Assembly: GCA_022829145.1 (NCBI GenBank)
Contig: CM040745.1
Location: forward strand, 18,438,906-18,502,905
DNA length: 64,000 nt
Direction of reading: 5' to 3'
Origin: Albula goreensis
Lineage: Eukaryota; Chordata; Actinopteri; Albuliformes; Albulidae
Both the position numbers and the translations under genes were made by a program. Shown piece by piece: positions 47,768 to 60,594 of the stretch (positions are counted from its first letter, which is position 1; each line of letters opens with the position of its first letter). The notes below the pieces were generated by a model. That model saw only the letters and a program-made list of their open reading frames with translations, made no database searches and was not told the DNA's origin.

Positions 47768-50700
47768 ATGCTATGGTTTGAGGGCTCTATCCCTGCTGCC
47801 ATCGTCTCAGCCAAACAGAAAAACTCCGTCTTCGTCGTCGTTATTACAGGTAGCGAGGTATATTGTCGTACCGACAGCTAACTAGCTTGGACCAGTCTAG
47901 ACAAGGCCTAGCTTAGCTAGCTAGCTGAGAAGCGAAGAGAAATAAGCTCTGTCATTGTTTAGACTTAGCTGACTGGCTAGCTAGCATAGCTAACTCTATG
48001 ACCAGGCAGCTAGATACCAGGCTATTTCATGGACATCGCATACAAACTGTAGTGTGACGTGGCATGGTAACTAGCTACCTCGCTAACTACAGAAGACTTT
48101 TTGTGTAAAACTCTTGACAGGTTGCTCAGCTAAGTCTTGAGCTGTGACTAACGCTTGTGGGAGTGTTTGTTCGCGAATCAGCTTGCTACTTTTCACTTGC
48201 TGCTAACTTCGACATAGGTAACACAACAGATGTCTTAAACGTCATCCTTAAGTGACATTTTCAGCAATCGAAGTAGTTACGAAAGCTTGAACCTTGTCGT
48301 GATTTTATTTGGCAAGACGAGCGATTGGTGCAGCTCGGACATGAGGTTCCGCCTATCTTGTCTGCCAGCGTTGACAGAGCACTGACATTAACAGGGGCCT
48401 CTAACGACATCTTTCAGGAGACGATGAGCAGTCCACACAGATGATGTCCAGTTGGGACGATGACAGAGTGGCGGAGGCCACGGAACACTGCTTTGTCGCA
48501 ATTAAGATAGATGCCAAAAGGTATGTGATTTTTATTTTTGTATGAAGTACAACTAGCTAATAATGTATCATTTCCCATAGAAACCGATTAAAAGCCTACT
48601 CGCTTTATGTATATTGTTATAAAATAGATTATTATTATGTCATAAATGGCCGAGATATTACAGCTTCTTCTTTGAGATAGGTGTAAATGAATTGTATGTT
48701 GACCACATTACAAGAACATTGAAATCATGATTTGATTTTTTTGTTGCTTTTATCTTACAGTGAAACGTGTGTGCAGTTTTCTCAAATCTGTATCCTTTTT
48801 GAACAGTTGTGTCATCAAGCAGGGCACAGAGATTTGAGAATACCATAATAACCTGTTATGAATACTCTCTGAAAACAGGAGACAAGGTGGAGACTGCTGT
48901 TGTTGGGTGTGATATACATTTTAAATAAACTTCATCAGATGATAGAATATATTCCTAAAAATCATAACTTTCTGATGATGTTGCTTTAAGTTTTTTCACA
49001 TGTGTCATTTTTCCTTAATCCTTTCGAAAAGATCCAGTAGTCTGCATCCCATCCAGTTTTTTCATAGGAGAAAATGGTATCCCCTTGGAGGTGATCGCTG
49101 GCAGTGTCCCAGCTGAGGAACTCATAAAGCGGATCGAGAAGGTCAAACAGGTACAAATGATAATTCTGTCAGTCTATACACTGGACATTTAAAATATTGT
49201 TAGCATACATGGACTTGTGTGGATCTAATGGGAGCACTGGAAATTAGTATGTGTAATTTAAGTTAATGTAGGTAAAATGTAAGTTAGTGAGTAAATTTTG
49301 ATATATACAGTGATTATAATGCAGTGATTGACATTGTGTTTTAGTGATTGGCATGCACAGGTCAGGTAGCCACATTGTATTTAGGCATGTTATACATGCA
49401 GGTAACAGTTACCCTTAGTGGTGGGTGAAAAAGTGAATTTGTAAAAGGAAAAATATCCTACACATACTTCTGGGCTCTGCATGTGAATTTATTGGCTGCA
49501 CCACCGGTTCCGCACAGTAGGTATTCATCATGTGATGTGTTTTGTCATTCTGTTTTGAGTAGATGCATTCACAGGAGATGGGGGTCTCAAATCAGGTCCA
49601 CAATGAGGCCGGAGAACACATGGATGCATCCCCATCGCCCTCCATCACCCCAGAGGCAGTCACACAGCAGTCCACCCCTTCTGCCAACGGCGATGCTGGG
49701 CACACGCTACCCTCCACCATAGCTGACGAGAATACTGCCACACCTACCACCTCCAAAGGTGAGCAAGGCTTACACTCTGGAGAAAGTGTAGTAGCCATTC
49801 TTTTGTGCGATATTGATTTCCAGGGTCAGTTTTAAAAAACAGAATTGTTACTGTTGATTGAAATGTGGAGGATCAGTTAATGATCAAGCGTCTCTGCCAA
49901 ATTGTGATCTGTCATGAAACACAAAATGGATTATCTCTTTGCATGTGAAATTAAACAGAGAAACCAGAAAAGACTGGCAAACCATTCTCCACCTATCTTG
50001 TACCCAGAATCCCTGTCCAGACCAGCAGAGGAGAGTGTTGCATCAGGTTACGCAACCCCGGCTGAGGACAGGAGTCTGTCATCGGATGATGTGTCTCTCA
50101 GCTCTCAGCCAGACGAGGGCCTTGATGCCAAGGTAGAGAGGTGAGTTGTGGAGTGGCTGTGATGATTGGTAAATGGCTGTGGTTCAGCCTTTAAAAAAAT
50201 CATCTGTGAGAAATTAGCTAACTTTGTCCTACAATGCTCTATGTAGGTTAACAAGGAAACTGGAGGAGAGACGGGAGCGCAGAAAGAAAGGGGAGGAAGA
50301 GGTAATGAATACTTAGCCAGTATAACACACATCTGTCTCAGAGATGTTAGAACTAGTATTCAAAACTTTTTTTGTATTGTTGAAAAAGACTTTTGGACAT
50401 AGAGGTTTGTAAAACCTTTAAGTTTTGTCTTATTTTCATATTTTGTAGTTCCATGATGCTATTGTTTATTGTTCCATGTTTCAGATATGCAGGTTTGTGA
50501 TTTCCAAGCCTCATTTCAATCCTTTAGCAAACCTGGTGATGGGATAGGTACTACTTCAGAGTCATGCATCAGATGCATTCATCAGTTTTGTGAACCTGCC
50601 ACCACATTGCTTGACTCCATTGATATTTTTGAACAGAACGAAATAAAGAAGGAGATTGATCGCAGGAAACATGGAAAGGAGATGCTGGATTACAAAAGGA

Positions 50701-53700
50701 AACAGGAGGGGGAGAGGACCAAGCGTATGTTGGAGGAGAGAAACAGAGAGAAGGCAGAGGAGAGGGCAGCGAGGGAGCGTGTCAGGCAGCAGATTGCTCT
50801 GGTGAGGACTCCTCCCTCTTGCTCATTGCAGCCAGTCAGCTATCACAGGGCCTGACATACACAGAGGCTGTCCCTGCTTTAGTCAGGGTTCTCATGCTGT
50901 GTCATAATCCTTGAAAGTCTTGGAATTTAGAAAAGTTTAATGAATGTGCTGTGAAGTGCTTGCCCTTGCTGTAAAGGCACAGGCCTAGTGGCATTTGAGA
51001 GCTGCAAAACCGCCATTGACTCGGATCTCTTCCCTGTAGGACCGGGCGGATCGGGCTGCCCGCTATGCCAAAAACAAGGAGGAGGTGGATGCAGCCAAGG
51101 CAGCAGCACTTCAGGCCCAGCAAGCAGAGATGGAAGCCAGGAAGGAGGCAGTGCAGAGGGAGAGGAGGTGCACAGCACACATCACCACCACTTTCCCAAT
51201 TTCACAACACCGTAGCAAGCTGTCCACCACACTGTCCTGCTGACACCATCAGATACAGCTTGACTGGTACCATAACACCAGGCTAGACTCCTCATCATGG
51301 CCCTACTAACACAACACCAGGCTACATTGCACAACAGCGCTTTACTGACACCCATCCAGTCAGTTACTCTTTTTGAATTTGAAGAGATTTTGTTGCTGTT
51401 CTCAGTTTTTTTTGTGTTGAATGTGTTTCTTTTCCAGTGCCATAGCAAGAATACAGTTTCGTCTCCCAGATGGCTCTTCCTTCACCAACCAGTTTCCATC
51501 AGAGGCCAGGCTGCAGGAGGCCAGACAGTTTGCAGCTCAGGTTTGTTTCTTTCCAGTGTGGTTTTGGGCCAAGCACTGCTGATTTATTTGGTTTCACCAG
51601 CTGACAGCCAAAAACAGTCAATCTACATTCAAATAGTTTGAGATTATATGCATAATCTGTGTCAGTGTGTCATGTTCTACATGTAAATAGTTTTCAGGAT
51701 TAGTGAGGTGCACCAACAATATAACATAAAGTGCTGCTGTATAACCTGTTTGCACCTCAATGAGTTAAAACTGGAATTTATGCCTGATTTATTTTAGTTC
51801 AAATCACACAGTGCAGTAGTGACTTTTGGAATTTATTCCCATTTTAGCAGTGGTCACCAGCCCTACTGTGCACCAGCTATGACCTTCATTCAAGAGATTA
51901 TTTTGTGTTTTCCAAGTTACATTCATAAAAAATTATGTTCTTTTTTATTTAATTTTGGTTAGTCCGGGCAGTCCACTGAGCAACCATTGGTGTTGTGTCC
52001 TGGGTTTTAATAAAAAAAGTAAAAACGGAAAACATGCAGCTACAATCACATACATACAAAATACATATTGTATTCGCAAGAATACAGCAATACAAATAGT
52101 GCCAGTCAAATCTCAGGTGTTTATAAAAGAGACTACAGAGAATTTTGTAACTAGTTATTTGTCATGTGGGTAAGTCCAGATTGTTCGAAAGCAGTGGATG
52201 AAGAGTGCGTTGGTAGCCCTAGTTTATGGCCCTTGGCTCTTTTAAATGTGTGAGTCTCTTCTTGATTACAGTATGAATTCTTTGGATGTTGATTGCTGCA
52301 GTGCATGCCTTGCCTTGTGACAATGGAATGATTTTTCTCCATATAGGAAGTAGGAACCAGATATGGCAATTTCTCCCTGGCCACCATGTTCCCCAGAAGA
52401 GAGTTCACTGGTGAGGACCTCAATATGACACTGCTGGAGCTGGAGCTGGCTCCCAGCGCATCCATCGTGCTGCTGCCCGTACGTGTGAACTCCTTAGCCA
52501 CATGCTGTCCTCACTTCTGGCACCAGGTTTATTAAGTTATAGTATACAAAGTGTGAATAATATAATTGTTATGTGAATGGACTTATTTCCCTTTTTTCAG
52601 AGGTCCAACAGGTTCCAATGAAGGTTTTTTGCTGTAGCAGATCTTCTGTTCTGTCTTTCATAGTGTTTTTGTGGATATTCCATTGTAGTAAAGGACTTTT
52701 TTAATAATTTCTTCGCATATTATCAAGATTGCCTTGGATTAATTTTGATGTTGAAGAATGATATACCTATCCAAGTTTTTGCTAATTGTTTTCTGCTGTA
52801 TCCCATTGGTTTTGTACATTGTTCAAATTTGCATTTGTATGACTTGTATTGTAGTTTTTATTTTGTTGTATTGGACCGGAGACCAAGATGCTAAATTGCT
52901 CACCTGACAACACCAAAGAGAAAACAACCTTTGTGATGTTTATTGATATGAGCGTGGAACTGACACATTTTCTCTGTCCTCTGTCCTGCAGCAGACAGGA
53001 AGGCCGGCCAACACCGTGGTGCAGTCTTCAGGTGGAGGCATTTGGGCAATACTTGGAACCATCTTCTATCCCCTGCTGGCTGTGTGGCGCTTCCTTAGCA
53101 GCTTCCTCTTCTGCAGCCCCCCACCACCTGCCCCTGCCCCCAGAGGCCCAGCCCAGCGACCTGGCCCCTCCTCAGCCTCATCCAGTGAGCCAAATAGGTG
53201 AGTTTCTGCATTTGAGCCATTTAAGAGGTCAATATAATGTTTGAAGTCATTTTAAAAAGCACTCTGCTGCCACAGTGAAAAACCATCAAACGCAAAGTGG
53301 AATAGCCATTGTTAAACACTGATACTGGTTAGTCATGGTGAAGAAGAATAATTACTTTGAGAAAAATGTATTCGAACAGATTTTTCTCTGGATGGAATTG
53401 TTTGTTTAACATCTGAATTACAATACAACATCAAAGGGACATAAGGGACATAAGCTGTAGTTAGTAAACCAACACTTTTTGGCATTTATTCATGTTGAAA
53501 AATCTGTCTTCAGTTTTGGAATATGTGAGGTTATAAGGCATCATTTGAATAAAAAATGTATTTATTTGAATAAAAATGAATGGGCACACAGCTTGTTTGA
53601 TGAAATAACTTTGTTTTCATTCAAGGCCTGTGCCTAGGATCAAATGTCCATTTCCTCCTCTTTAAATTTGAGTTAACTTAACCCATTTTTTATTTTCACT

Positions 53701-53864
53701 GTATTTCAATGTTACTCCTCTGCAGAGAGTCTATTCGTAAGCGGGTTTTGGAAAAAAGACCAGAAGACTTCAAAAAAGATGGGAAAATCTACAGGCTAAG
53801 GACTCAGGAAGACAGCGAGGACGACAACAACACCTGGAACGGCAACTCCACCCAACAGATGTAG
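47768..53864 (+). CDS. ubxn4: UBX domain protein 4 (erasin)
   Basis: ER-membrane adaptor that recruits p97/VCP for ER-associated degradation. Thirteen exons: 47768-47849, 48418-48520, 48761-48789, 49032-49150, 49563-49758, 50008-50140, 50247-50301, 50637-50801, 51040-51167, 51438-51540, 52347-52478, 52992-53197, 53726-53864, giving 529 codons (human 508). Domains in order: thioredoxin-like UAS-type fold (residues 1-111, MLWFEGSIPAAIVSAKQ to EKVKQ); a diverged Ser/Thr-rich linker (112-220); a charged coiled coil (about 221-336, MLDYKRKQEGERTKRMLEER); a UBX domain (about 337-415) with the p97-contact loop FPR at 386-388; a membrane hairpin (about 432-451, AILGTIFYPLLAVWRFLSSF); and a conserved tail ending NNTWNGNSTQQM. 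The acceptor of the exon at 52992 is CAGCAG, so residue 416 may be alternatively included. Confidence 0.97.
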
Positions 53865-54413
53865 CTCACTGACACTAAATACTGTGCAATAATGATTTTC
53901 TTTCGCTCTTTTTCCTACCAGGTTTGACTACATTGATTACATGTCATTTTATCCATGGATTCTGCTTTTTCTGGGCTGCAGTATGTCTCCTGTAAAAGCC
54001 TGGTCCTATTGTCCCCTTGCATGGTTAGATAAATATAATCAAGTGACTTCCCATTGGCTCAGACAACATTCAGATTTTTTTGATTGTCATCATTTGGTAA
54101 CTAATTTTTCCTCTGTAGAATATGAGCAGGGCATTTTTTTTGCAACCAGCATATTTTACAGGCTATCAGAAGCTACTGGGTGTGTCAAGAGCTTAATCAT
54201 AATAATGGTGTGTTTTTTTTTTTGCAACAACAATCTATTTTATTTAATGATGGCTTCATGAAGAAACTAGTCAGGTGAAAATGTGAAATGAGTGGCATTT
54301 GTGTGTTTTATATTAAGGTATTTGTTCCTTAATGAGTGTATTGTCTGCCTAGACAGCAGAATGTACTTCTAGTTGAAAATGGAAATACTTAAAAGCTCTC
54401 ATTTATTAATAGA

Positions 54414-54419
54414 AATAAA
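54414..54419 (+). terminator. ubxn4: Probable ubxn4 polyadenylation signal
   Basis: AATAAA about 550 bases after the ubxn4 stop codon, followed by an A tract. It would give a 3' UTR of about 570 bases. Confidence 0.55.
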
Positions 54420-54698
54420 AAAGGTTTTTCAGCTAATGTTCGTTTTGACCTTGTGTTGTTCATTTGCTTGATACTGCATGTATTTCAGTGCATGCAGCAT
54501 ATTAAAATGGGATTCCAAAGTATTAATCATTGCTTTGATGGCTCAGTTCACATATGCTATATGCTATATCACCAATTGAATTTGTACACTGACTCTGCTG
54601 TGCCTGTACATAAATGATGACCCAAATGATTTTACAGGGTCTGTAATCTTGCTTGTATATAAAAAGGTTATATACCTTGAAATGAAAATGTATGTAAA

Positions 54699-54944
54699 AC
54701 ACAATGCAGGTTTGGCTTATTATAATTAGCTTTGTCTTTGAATCCTTCATTATCTACCAAATGGTTAGTTTTAGTGGTCATGTGTCCAGCATAGCTGTAA
54801 TGGCATATTATCTCGCTAATCATGAAAAGCATGAACAATTGAACAATCATGAACAATTAACAGCCTGTTAAGATTCTTGGGTTGGAGTAAAAACCAGCAT
54901 GCACAGTGGGCCCCTAGGACCGACTTTGAGAATCACTGCTCTAG
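54699..54944. repeat. Dispersed repeat, copy 2 (modules contiguous)
   Basis: Matches the two modules of 19837-20232: 54699-54790 is inverse to module A and 54790-54944 is direct to module B. The right end reads aaaaaccagcatgcacagtg, then gagaatcactgctcta. Confidence 0.8.
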
Positions 54945-55757
54945 GTGAGTGCACCTGGTCAGCAAATAGTTTTGTTTAATAAAAAGGGTAGGACTGTAGA
55001 TACTTTTCACGCTATTATCTTATGTCGTCTGCTCTTGTTTCAAGCTGAAAAGACGACGCTGAGTTCTCACTTTATTGGTGCAGGTATCCACTGCAGTCTC
55101 CAATATTAAGGCTGGGCCTCTTCTTGTATCCTTGAACAGTGCTAATTTAAAACATTTTAATGCCTTTCTTGGTGAAAACAAGTTGTATTTAAAACATGCA
55201 TTTCTATTCAGCCATGCAACTGAAAAAATAACTTGGTTTAATATGGTTTAAAGCCATTAGAACACTGATCAGAAGGAAACTCTCAGAGTGCGCTTCTCGC
55301 CACAGATGTTAATCAAATACTTCGAGCGACATCTACCGTATTTTTAGTGAACTATTCATGGTAAATAGATGGCCCTATGCCAAACATGTTCTGCTTCCTG
55401 ATTGTAGAGGCTTAATGACATTAGAAATTAGGCCAGTTCTCTCTTAATTGAATGGTATTTGTGATTTTATTTCGAGTACATTTAAACACAAAGCAAATAG
55501 TTCGAGTGACCGAGGATCACAGAATGAATGTACTTTGAATCTACCACACATTTCATAATTGTAAGTGAAGTGTAACCGGTATGTCGAAATTGGGGCGCTT
55601 GATGACAAATGGTTACAAATCCGTGCAGATAAAAGTGAACCGAAAATCGTAACTGTCCATCTAAACATAGATACATTTTCGGTTTATGCTAGATATGTTG
55701 TGCTGTTTTTCATAGGCAGACTGACGTCATGCTGGCTTGGTCTTGCCTGTCTGTTAA
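54945..55757. other. Spacer upstream of the nmi promoter
   Basis: AT-rich, with no gene or defined repeat. Open frames here (for example around 55444-55676) have no family resemblance. Confidence 0.4.
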
Positions 55758-55800
55758 CTTTCACTTTTGGTTCAGTATTGTGTCCGGTGGTTTCAGAGAA
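55758..55800. promoter_or_regulatory. nmi: Interferon-type promoter elements of nmi (IRF site plus GAS)
   Basis: On the minus strand, aaaagtgaaag (plus 55758-55768) fits the IRF core AANNGAAA and is one base from a GAAANNGAAA ISRE half. On the plus strand, TTCAGAGAA (55792-55800) is a perfect STAT/GAS site (TTC-N3-GAA), followed by acaactgaaac, another GAAA-containing half site. The pair lies about 290-330 bases upstream of the start codon and about 120-160 upstream of the end of the inferred first exon. Confidence 0.6.
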
Positions 55801-55809
55801 ACAACTGAA

Positions 55810-55919
55810 ACACCACTCTTGCGACAACATTCAAGCTATCAGTAGAAGGAGAAACTTCTGTACAGTGAACGCTGGACTTGAGAAGTAGCCCACCGACAAA
55901 AGAAAACCAGTATAATATC
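55810..55919 (+). other. nmi: Inferred non-coding first exon of nmi
   Basis: A donor aatatc|gtaagtc at 55919/55920 precedes an acceptor tatttatacag|GTCAACATGG at 56081/56082. The intron of about 160 bases would place the start codon six bases into exon 2. The 5' boundary of this exon is approximate. Confidence 0.5.
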
Positions 55920-56087
55920 GTAAGTCATACAGATGATTTAACTGCCTCTTAAAATGTAAAAAATGTAGCCTGATTGGAACGTACACGGAAAAATATATGT
56001 GCATACTGTGTTTAATAAGGCCTACTGTATGTACATGCGATGACGGGAAAATTTAGAAACTTTATTTGACTATTTATACAGGTCAAC

Positions 56088-59000
56088 ATGGCTACCTCAG
56101 AAGATGTTTCACACAATGAGACTGTAAGTATGGTTGTAGGAAACATATTGACGGTACAGTTTGAATGATTTCTAATGAAATAGGAAAACCACCACTATAA
56201 ACATAAAGACATGCAACTTTCTTCCTGTTTGGTGGAACAGGTTAATGGTCAACTACTGTCACCAGAAGAGCAAAATCAGTTAACTGAAGCCTTGAAAGAA
56301 TTTGAGATGTGGAAGGTAAGGTGTGAAAAAGGAATGACCTCCAATTCTGTAATCTGTTTAAATGCTTACTATTTTCCTGTATCCCAGCATTGTTGTTTTT
56401 GTTGAAGTTAACATTAACTTTGTGCTTGGTCATTCAGAGCAAGGTTGATAAAGCTGACACTGAGAAATCCAGGCTGCTCCTGGAAAAACTGGATACTGAA
56501 GAAAGTAAAAAAATAGCCCAAAAAGAAACAATGGACCTTTTGGAGCAGCAGAAGAAGATCTCGGATGCTGCTCTCCAACAAAAGAAAGCATTACAAGTGC
56601 GTCTGTTAATTTAAATTTTTATTACACCCAGTATGGCAAAAATAAGTTTTAGCTCAATACTGGTGTTAGACATAGTATCATCTTGTATTATGTTGGCCTT
56701 TTGCAGGGGGAAGAGCAGGTGTTCACATATAACAAGCTGTCTGAACTAGAATTGGGGTTTTGTCTAAATACCATGAATACCCATGATATGTAAAACATTC
56801 ATATTATTATAATTTTTTTAATGAAATCATTACATTACTGTCATTTAGCTGATGCTTTTATCCAAAGCAACTTACAGTTGATTAGACCAACCAAGGGCCA
56901 ATCCCCCCTGGTAGCAATGTGGGGTTAAGGGCCTTGCTCAGGGGCCCAACAGCAATGGTGTTCTTGCTGTGGCTGGACAGGGACTTGAACCTCAGGGGTC
57001 CCAGTCATGTACCTTAGCCACTAGGCTATACATAGGGTTTTCCAGTAAACCATAATGTAATTAGTATAATGACCTTTTGGATTCATGATGGGTCACGTCT
57101 TAAAAGGTCAAATTTAAAAGCATTTTGTTGTCTGTCCTTAGGTGGTTTATGGTAGTTTATGCATTATTTACAATTAAAACTGTTTCAAATATTTAGTATT
57201 GATGACTGAAGAGGTATGGCATAACTTTAAAACTTCCCTTAAAAGTTGAAGCTATACCAGTTTGTAATTTTTACCTTACCTGCAAGAGACATAATTTCAA
57301 AACATCTGAGAAATTCATCACCTTCATGTCTCCCCACTCCTCCAGAAGAAGGCTTTTGATGGAGACATAGAAGAATCAGCAGGTGGCAGCTCTCCAGTGC
57401 CAGAGTTTCTGACAACTTACCCAAAAGAAAATCTTGTTTTTAGTCAGAACATACACTTCCCATACTTGTTGGAGTCATTATCTTTTAAAGTTGTATGGAA
57501 TTAAATAAGGAACAATTTACCCACCTAATATTTCAATATATGTTGGTCTGTAGGAAAGTATCCTGCTACTTGAGAAAAACAACCAGGCCCTGAAGGAACA
57601 ATTAAAAGAGTATGAAGACATGCTGAAAAATAAGAGGGCTGAACATTCAGCTCTCCAGCAGAGGTTTAAGGTATTTTCTTATCTCTGGAGGTACACTACA
57701 AAAGATATATTTCTGATGAGGTCCAATCACTGCCACATAACAAAAAATTTCCATCCTCTTTTGCGCTTTGTTCCCACAGGTTAAAGCAGACATCCCTGAC
57801 ATGAAGGTGAAGTTCACAGGGGTAAGGACAGAGGCAGAGGAGGTAGAGGAGAATGTTCAGGATATTGTGTGTGTGTTCACCATCACCCAGAAGCCTTCAT
57901 TCCAACTGAGGGGAGGACAAGCACTCATCACATTTGAGGAAAATAAAGGTAGAGGAGTAAAAATCTGATGTACTAATGTACCTGTTTGCCTGTCTGAATT
58001 TGACCAGCCTATCAGTCCTATCGTATGTCATTTGAGGGCGTGAACCAATACATATTCATGATCATTAAACCAATGGTTGTATAGATTAAAATGTAGCTTT
58101 TTGGAAATGGTTGAACATAAACGGAGTGTGTTTGGTTCACAGTTAGCCTGTCATTGTTTTAGTGAGCATCATAGTGCAAAAAGAAACAAATGCAAGTTTG
58201 ATTTTTCAGAATATGAAATAATGTGATTTTTGGTATTCCTGATAAAGTTGCAGAAAATATCCTAAAGCTGCCAAAGTGCTCTGTGACATTTGATAAAGGC
58301 AAAATGGATGTGAAGCCCTACCAAGTTACATTGGATCGCTCTGTGAAATTTGAGGTAAGATTTCTGTGGAACTTGTGTGGTCTGTCATTAAAGCAAGAGA
58401 AAACACCATGAGGGTGTGGTAACCTTTGAGTTCAGCCAAAGGAAGTTGCTCCTACCACACTAATTTATTGTAGCTGTCACCCACAGTATTTTCCTATAAT
58501 GTTGATGTTTTCTACTGTTTCCACAGGTGCATATGAATGTCTCAAAGAAGAAGATCTGCTTCTTCAATGCCCCCCCTTACCTACCTGATGAACGCATGAG
58601 GGACCGGCTTGAAATCAGCTTCTCAAAGCCCAGCCAAGGGGGGGGGGAAGTAAAGGAGGTGGTCTACAACAAAGACACCGGAAACGGGGAAGTCACCTTT
58701 CTCAACACTGGAGGTCATTCTGATTCATAATTGTAGAGGATGCACATGAAATTAGTCAGGAAATACACTGACACAGATTTAAATTAACCTTCAGCTAAAA
58801 ATGTATATCCAGCTAGCCAAATAATGTTTGTGAAACCTCATTGAAAAAAAATGATTAGCAAGGATGTTGCTAATCACCACAATGGCACACTTAAAAATTA
58901 ATGGCATTTTAGTGGCATTTTTAGCTACCTGGTGAATGAATTGTGAAAGAAAAAATCAACACTTGTGTTTTTGTTTCAGCTGCTGAGCATTTGGCCCTAA

Positions 59001-59522
59001 AGAAGAAATACATCATAGACACCAGTCGTGAGATTGATGTCCACGTCTGTCCATACTATAAATACCAACTAAAACAGTTTCAGGTGAAATTGAAATGTCC
59101 GTCTTTTTGTTGACAAAGTTGTTTGAAAGTGTAGATATTTCATTTCTCTGTTAATATGAGTAAATATTCCCTCAGAGCATTTTTAATGTACTGAAGCCAA
59201 TTATTCACTCTACATTTCTGTTCCATGACATCATTTTGTGTTTAGAGTGTATTAGAAGGTAGCTTGATGACACAAGACTGAGTTTGCAGAGGACTTGACT
59301 GTCTGTGTCTGGTTTTAGACTTACTGTGGGGTGCCCAAGCGTACGATCTTGCTTGGGGGGATTGAGGATGTCTTGGAAGAGGAGGACCTACAGGATCATC
59401 TAGAGATCCACTTCCAGAAGCCCAGCAACTATGGTGGAGAAGTGGAGAGCATCAAGTATATCTCTGGCAGAAGCACAGCAGAGGCATTCTTCAGTGAGGA
59501 GACTGCCGAAACCGAGGCTTAA
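56088..59522 (+). CDS. nmi: N-myc interactor / IFI35-family protein (NID-domain)
   Basis: Interferon-induced cytosolic adaptor family (NMI and IFI35), which acts in STAT/innate signalling and heterodimerises through NID domains. Ten coding exons: 56088-56123, 56241-56315, 56438-56596, 57554-57670, 57780-57948, 58248-58354, 58527-58713, 58980-59083, 59319-59522 plus the non-coding leader; nine of these carry codons and together give 385 codons. Residues about 25-129 form a long coiled coil (for example KSRLLLEKLDTEESKKIAQK and LLLEKNNQALKEQLKEYEDM). NID repeats follow: QLRGGQALITFEE and VKPYQVTLDRSVKFEVHMNV, then RDRLEISFSKPSQGGGEVKE, then RTILLGGIEDVLEEEDLQDH and FQKPSNYGGEVESIKY. I prefer NMI over IFI35 because of the long coiled coil and human-2q neighbours; IFI35 remains the alternative. 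The acceptor before 58248 (gataaag) is unusual. The protein is longer than human NMI (about 307). Confidence 0.85.
56828..57030 (-). mobile_element. tRNA-derived SINE in nmi intron
   Basis: Read on the minus strand, the head (57028-57012) tagcctagtggctaagg fits the Pol III A box, and 56991-56981 ggttcaagtcc fits the B box. The body continues to a tail that on the plus strand reads cattacattactgtcattta, then gcttttatccaaagcaactt, a widespread teleost SINE signature. Its length is about 200 bp. Confidence 0.8.
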
Positions 59523-59698
59523 ACCAAACATGATGACCTGGGGTTTGAGAGCCAGAGAGAGGTCTAGAAGTTGTTTAAAGGCCATTTGAATTAAGGCCAT
59601 TTACTGAAAGTAAAATTTCATCCACTTCTTGTTTGTCTCTTAACTTGAACATTTGTTATTGAAATTTACTCTTTCCTTTTCTATCTTGCACCCAATTC

Positions 59699-59704
59699 AT
59701 TAAA
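59699..59704 (+). terminator. nmi: Candidate nmi polyadenylation signal (ATTAAA)
   Basis: A variant hexamer about 180 bases after the stop. No AATAAA was found nearer. Confidence 0.35.
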
Positions 59705-60540
59705 CCTAAACTATGTTTGATTCATTAACATGTATCTTGATGAACAGTCTTTTCTAGAATTAATCACAGGTTGATATTTCCACATTACTGGCTAATATAA
59801 CAGGTTGCCAGTTGATATATTTTGATAATTTTAGACCAAGACAGCATTATAATTTTGTGAAGTGGGATGATATGTGATTTAGAATGTAAAAGGTTATTTT
59901 AGTTTAGCTGAAAATTAAAAAAAAAAACCAAAAACTAAATTGCTGATGGAAGCTATCATATGGTTCAGTAGTTCTGACCATGATGTAACAACAAAGTAAT
60001 AGTACTGAGTACTAACAGTAGAGGGTACTAGAGCACTGCAGAAATGGGCATATCCACCTGCAACTTCAGTCAACTCTGCCTGAGAGCAGGATTAATATGG
60101 ATTGAAAAGAAAGTCAGACATTCTGTGTTGTAGAATTAGAACACTGAATTACATTTTAAGGTTTACCTAAAGATCTGAGTTTTGTCTACCTCAGACACAA
60201 TTTCTTCTCGAATGAATACATAAAGAGAGAAGGAATGCAAAGACTCATGGTGTGCACCTGTTCTAATATCCCTTGGCCATACATAATTTTACCATGCAGT
60301 GTAATCAGACTCAATGACAGCCCTGATACACATATGTACACATTTTATTAAAAATATCAACCAGACTGTAACTATTTAATGTGAGAGGGGTCTCACAGAT
60401 AATCCCCATAAAGTGAAAATGAGCTGGAATTTGAAAATGAGAACATTTTTTATAAATATGAAATGGCTGTAATACAAAAAACTGATTTAGTGCATTCTTT
60501 CACCTTTTTAGCATAGTAGCTAATTTTATACATTGACAAA

Positions 60541-60584
60541 TGTGTGTGTGTGTGTGTGTGTATGTGTGTGTGTGTGTGTGTGTG
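60541..60584. repeat. (TG)n microsatellite
   Basis: About 21 TG units with a single TA interruption. Confidence 0.93.
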
Positions 60585-60594
60585 CTGTTGTATC

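Noticed and set aside
49592..49798. Minus-strand frame opposite ubxn4 exon 5
   Set aside because: Shadow of a coding exon with clear family similarity on the plus strand.
55565..55888. 107-codon plus-strand frame upstream of nmi
   Set aside because: It overlaps the promoter and 5' UTR, shows no family resemblance, and the nmi frame starts in the following exon.
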